25,406 nt of DNA from positions 1-25,406 of the forward strand of contig CAZJBP010000031.1 in assembly GCA_964544115.1 (NCBI GenBank), in the 5' to 3' direction. Origin of the DNA: CAZJBP01 sp964544115 (GTDB lineage Bacteria > Verrucomicrobiota > Kiritimatiellia > UBA8416 > JADHWI01). The notes beneath the pieces were generated by a model. It was given only the letters and a program-made list of their open reading frames with translations, was not told the origin of the DNA and made no database searches. How positions within the stretch are numbered: the stretch's first letter is position 1; each line of letters starts with the position of its first letter. The translations under genes were made by a program, and so were the position numbers. Shown one piece after another: positions 24,014 through 25,406 of this stretch.

Positions 24014-24033
24014 TATGCACGGGGCCGTGCATA
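24014..24033. promoter_or_regulatory. Perfect palindrome in the regulator leader, candidate operator
   Basis: Arms TATGCACGG and CCGTGCATA (9 bp each, perfect) flank two bases. The site lies 28 bp upstream of the regulator start codon. It is a candidate operator for the GbsR/MarR-type protein encoded next to it. Confidence 0.5.
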
Positions 24034-24034
24034 C

Positions 24035-24054
24035 CATTCAGTCTGTATTGAATG
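24035..24054. promoter_or_regulatory. Second inverted repeat in the regulator leader
   Basis: CATTCA and TGAATG form 6-bp arms around eight bases. It overlaps the proposed -10 element, which would suit repression. The length (20 bp) matches the neighbouring palindrome, but the arms differ, so it could be a second site or chance. Confidence 0.35.
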
Positions 24055-24080
24055 TACCATGGAGTACGGTGGCGAGACAA
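24051..24080 (-). promoter_or_regulatory. Possible sigma70-type promoter for the regulator gene
   Basis: Minus-strand TTGTCT (24075-24080) and TACATT (24051-24056) are spaced by 18 bases. Each matches four of six consensus positions. A start about 45-60 bases upstream of the ATG would put both inverted repeats at or just after the transcription start. Confidence 0.25.
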
Positions 24081-24097
24081 GGGTGTTTTTACTCGCG

Positions 24098-25406
24098 TCA
24101 GCCCCCATACGCCTTGTTCAGCAGCAGTATCGAGAAGTAGATATAGACAATGCTTCCCAAGGCGCCCAACGTGCCCCATATAAGCCACTTTCGGATGGTC
24201 TCCCGAGTCCAGATGGGCGGTTGGCCGTCGTCCGCAGCCACCTTGTCCGCGATCGCCGGCAGACAGCCGCCAATCGCTACGAGGAAGAAGTAGGGATACA
24301 CGTAAGCCCGTGAAAGGAAGTACGACGAGGCGAAGTACGAAGCCAGCGCGGCCATGCTCAAGCCCGCGAACCGTCGCAGCCAGGTGGAGTCCACGTCCGT
24401 GCGACCCGCCAGACGCATTTGCGTACGCCAGGCACCGGCAAGAGCAAAGAACGCAAGCAAGAACCAGAAGACATACCCGAAAGCGCCCAGTTCGGCGTAG
24501 CACATCACGAAGGCGTTGTGAGCGGCGCGGCCGCCGCCAATGTATTCGCCAAGCATGCCGTACCCTACACCGAACACCGGCTTGGTCTTAAACGCCCAAT
24601 TGGCTTCCCCCCAGAAGACAACGCGGTCACGCGCAGATTGTTCAAGCATCCCCGCACCCAGAGGGAACACCAACAGGCTCGTCGGGGCAACCCAGGACAC
24701 GGCCCTGGGCAGCCATCTTGCGGGCGTAACCACCAGCAGGACCATAACTCCCAACGCCGCACAAAGAGCAATTTGGCCGCCGCGCGACCACGTGGATAAG
24801 ATGGCCTGGATCAGGAGCCAGGAAATGGCGAGACAGGGCAACAGGTTATACCAGCGGAGCCGCTTAGGCAGAGCGAAGATAAAGGGGATCGTGACGCCCA
24901 GAATTTGAGCCATGTCGTTTGGATCCTCGAATATCCCAAAGAACTGGCTGCGCCACACTGGCTCGTCCTGCCCCGGCCTAAAGCTCAAGACGGGCTGCTG
25001 GCCGGCAAAACCTAACCCGGTGCGCTCCTGCATCAGCGCATGAATGGACATGAAAATGGCCATACCCACAAACAGGGCAGCCACGGCACGCAGTCTTGCG
25101 CTGCGGTCGAGGATACTAACCAGGAGGACCGAGAACAGGCAGAACTTGAATGTTTCGAACCAAGTTGTCATCAGGCCGGCAAAGTAGGTGTTGGCGACCT
25201 GCGACATCATCGTGGCGATCCAAAGCCAGACGAGGAGATGAACTTGCGGGATCTTCAGCGGCGAGCGGACGCGGCCAAGATCAGCCTCCAGAACAAAGGC
25301 GAGGAGAGAGCCGCAAACCACAACGTCCAGAACCGGCCAGCCGTACATCCACGGAACGAGCCACTCCTGGGGGCGCCAGAAGACCAGGAACATGAAGAGG
25401 AGGGTG
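24098..25406 (-). CDS. O-antigen ligase/polymerase-like membrane protein (Wzy_C type), 5' end outside window
   Basis: At least 435 residues with about ten membrane segments. The frame is open to the right edge. The ATG at 25393 has no ribosome site and the residues before it (TLLF) continue the hydrophobic run, so the gene probably begins beyond the window. The family motifs are visible: FGIFEDPNDMAQIL in the middle, ILSTWSRGGQIAL, and the long periplasmic loop with FGVGYGMLGEY followed by RAAHNAFVMCYAELGAFGYV, which holds the conserved H near the active site. Such proteins act either as O-antigen ligases (WaaL) or as polymerases (Wzy), and sequence alone does not separate the two. Because the exporter is of the ABC type, which needs no Wzy, a ligase role fits better (inference). 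Confidence 0.88.
   Translation of the reverse strand, partial: TLLFMFLVFWRPQEWLVPWMYGWPVLDVVVCGSLLAFVLEADLGRVRSPLKIPQVHLLVWLWIATMMSQVANTYFAGLMTTWFETFKFCLFSVLLVSILDRSARLRAVAALFVGMAIFMSIHALMQERTGLGFAGQQPVLSFRPGQDEPVWRSQFFGIFEDPNDMAQILGVTIPFIFALPKRLRWYNLLPCLAISWLLIQAILSTWSRGGQIALCAALGVMVLLVVTPARWLPRAVSWVAPTSLLVFPLGAGMLEQSARDRVVFWGEANWAFKTKPVFGVGYGMLGEYIGGGRAAHNAFVMCYAELGAFGYVFWFLLAFFALAGAWRTQMRLAGRTDVDSTWLRRFAGLSMAALASYFASSYFLSRAYVYPYFFLVAIGGCLPAIADKVAADDGQPPIWTRETIRKWLIWGTLGALGSIVYIYFSILLLNKAYGG

Overview
The window is part of a large surface-polysaccharide (O-antigen or exopolysaccharide) biosynthesis and export locus. Every gene I can support reads on the minus strand, so transcription runs from high to low coordinates. 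Base composition is GC-rich and start codons include several GTGs. The organism cannot be named from sequence alone. GC-rich dense coding, heptad/octad micro-repeats inside and between genes, and GC-rich palindromic repeats recall environmental Gram-negative genomes of the PVC type (Verrucomicrobiota, Kiritimatiellota, Lentisphaerota). That is a weak inference.

Layout in order of transcription. (1) 25406-23491: an O-antigen ligase/polymerase-like membrane protein (5' end outside the window) and a GbsR/MarR-type regulator whose leader carries two inverted repeats. (2) 23490-23253: a mirrored array of 8-bp and 9-bp micro-repeats. (3) 23252-19771: the ABC exporter pair Wzm/Wzt, then a DegT-family sugar aminotransferase. 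(4) 19670-18918: a SAM methyltransferase, followed by a decayed ISL3-type transposase fragment. (5) 18435-13589: two GT2 glycosyltransferases separated by a gene-free 375-bp gap, then an unusual 762-residue protein made of two tandem GT4 enzymes. (6) 13585-9372: FkbM methyltransferase, GT9 glycosyltransferase, a second FkbM methyltransferase and an acyltransferase-3, tightly packed. (7) 9375-3094: a GT4 enzyme riddled with micro-repeat inserts, a GT2, a GNAT/FemAB-like pair, a poorly characterised protein and another GT4. (8) 3097-200: a polyprenyl-phosphate-sugar-synthase-like GT2 and a GT-C membrane glycosyltransferase. (9) 142-2: a methyltransferase start cut short by an in-frame TAG.

How it may work together (inference): the cytoplasmic GT2/GT4/GT9 enzymes build a lipid-linked glycan. 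The DegT enzyme supplies an amino sugar. The acetyl/acyl- and methyltransferases decorate or cap the chain. Wzm/Wzt export it, with the Wzt C-terminal domain probably reading the chain end. The ligase-like protein may transfer it to its acceptor, and the GtrB-like GT2 plus GT-C pair could add side-branch sugars on the outer face of the inner membrane. Nine glycosyltransferase genes (ten catalytic domains) point to a complex, heavily modified repeat unit.

The most unusual features are the period-7, period-8 and period-9 micro-repeat arrays that sit inside two genes (a GT4 and wzt) and fill the wzm leader, and the in-frame tandem GT4 fusion.
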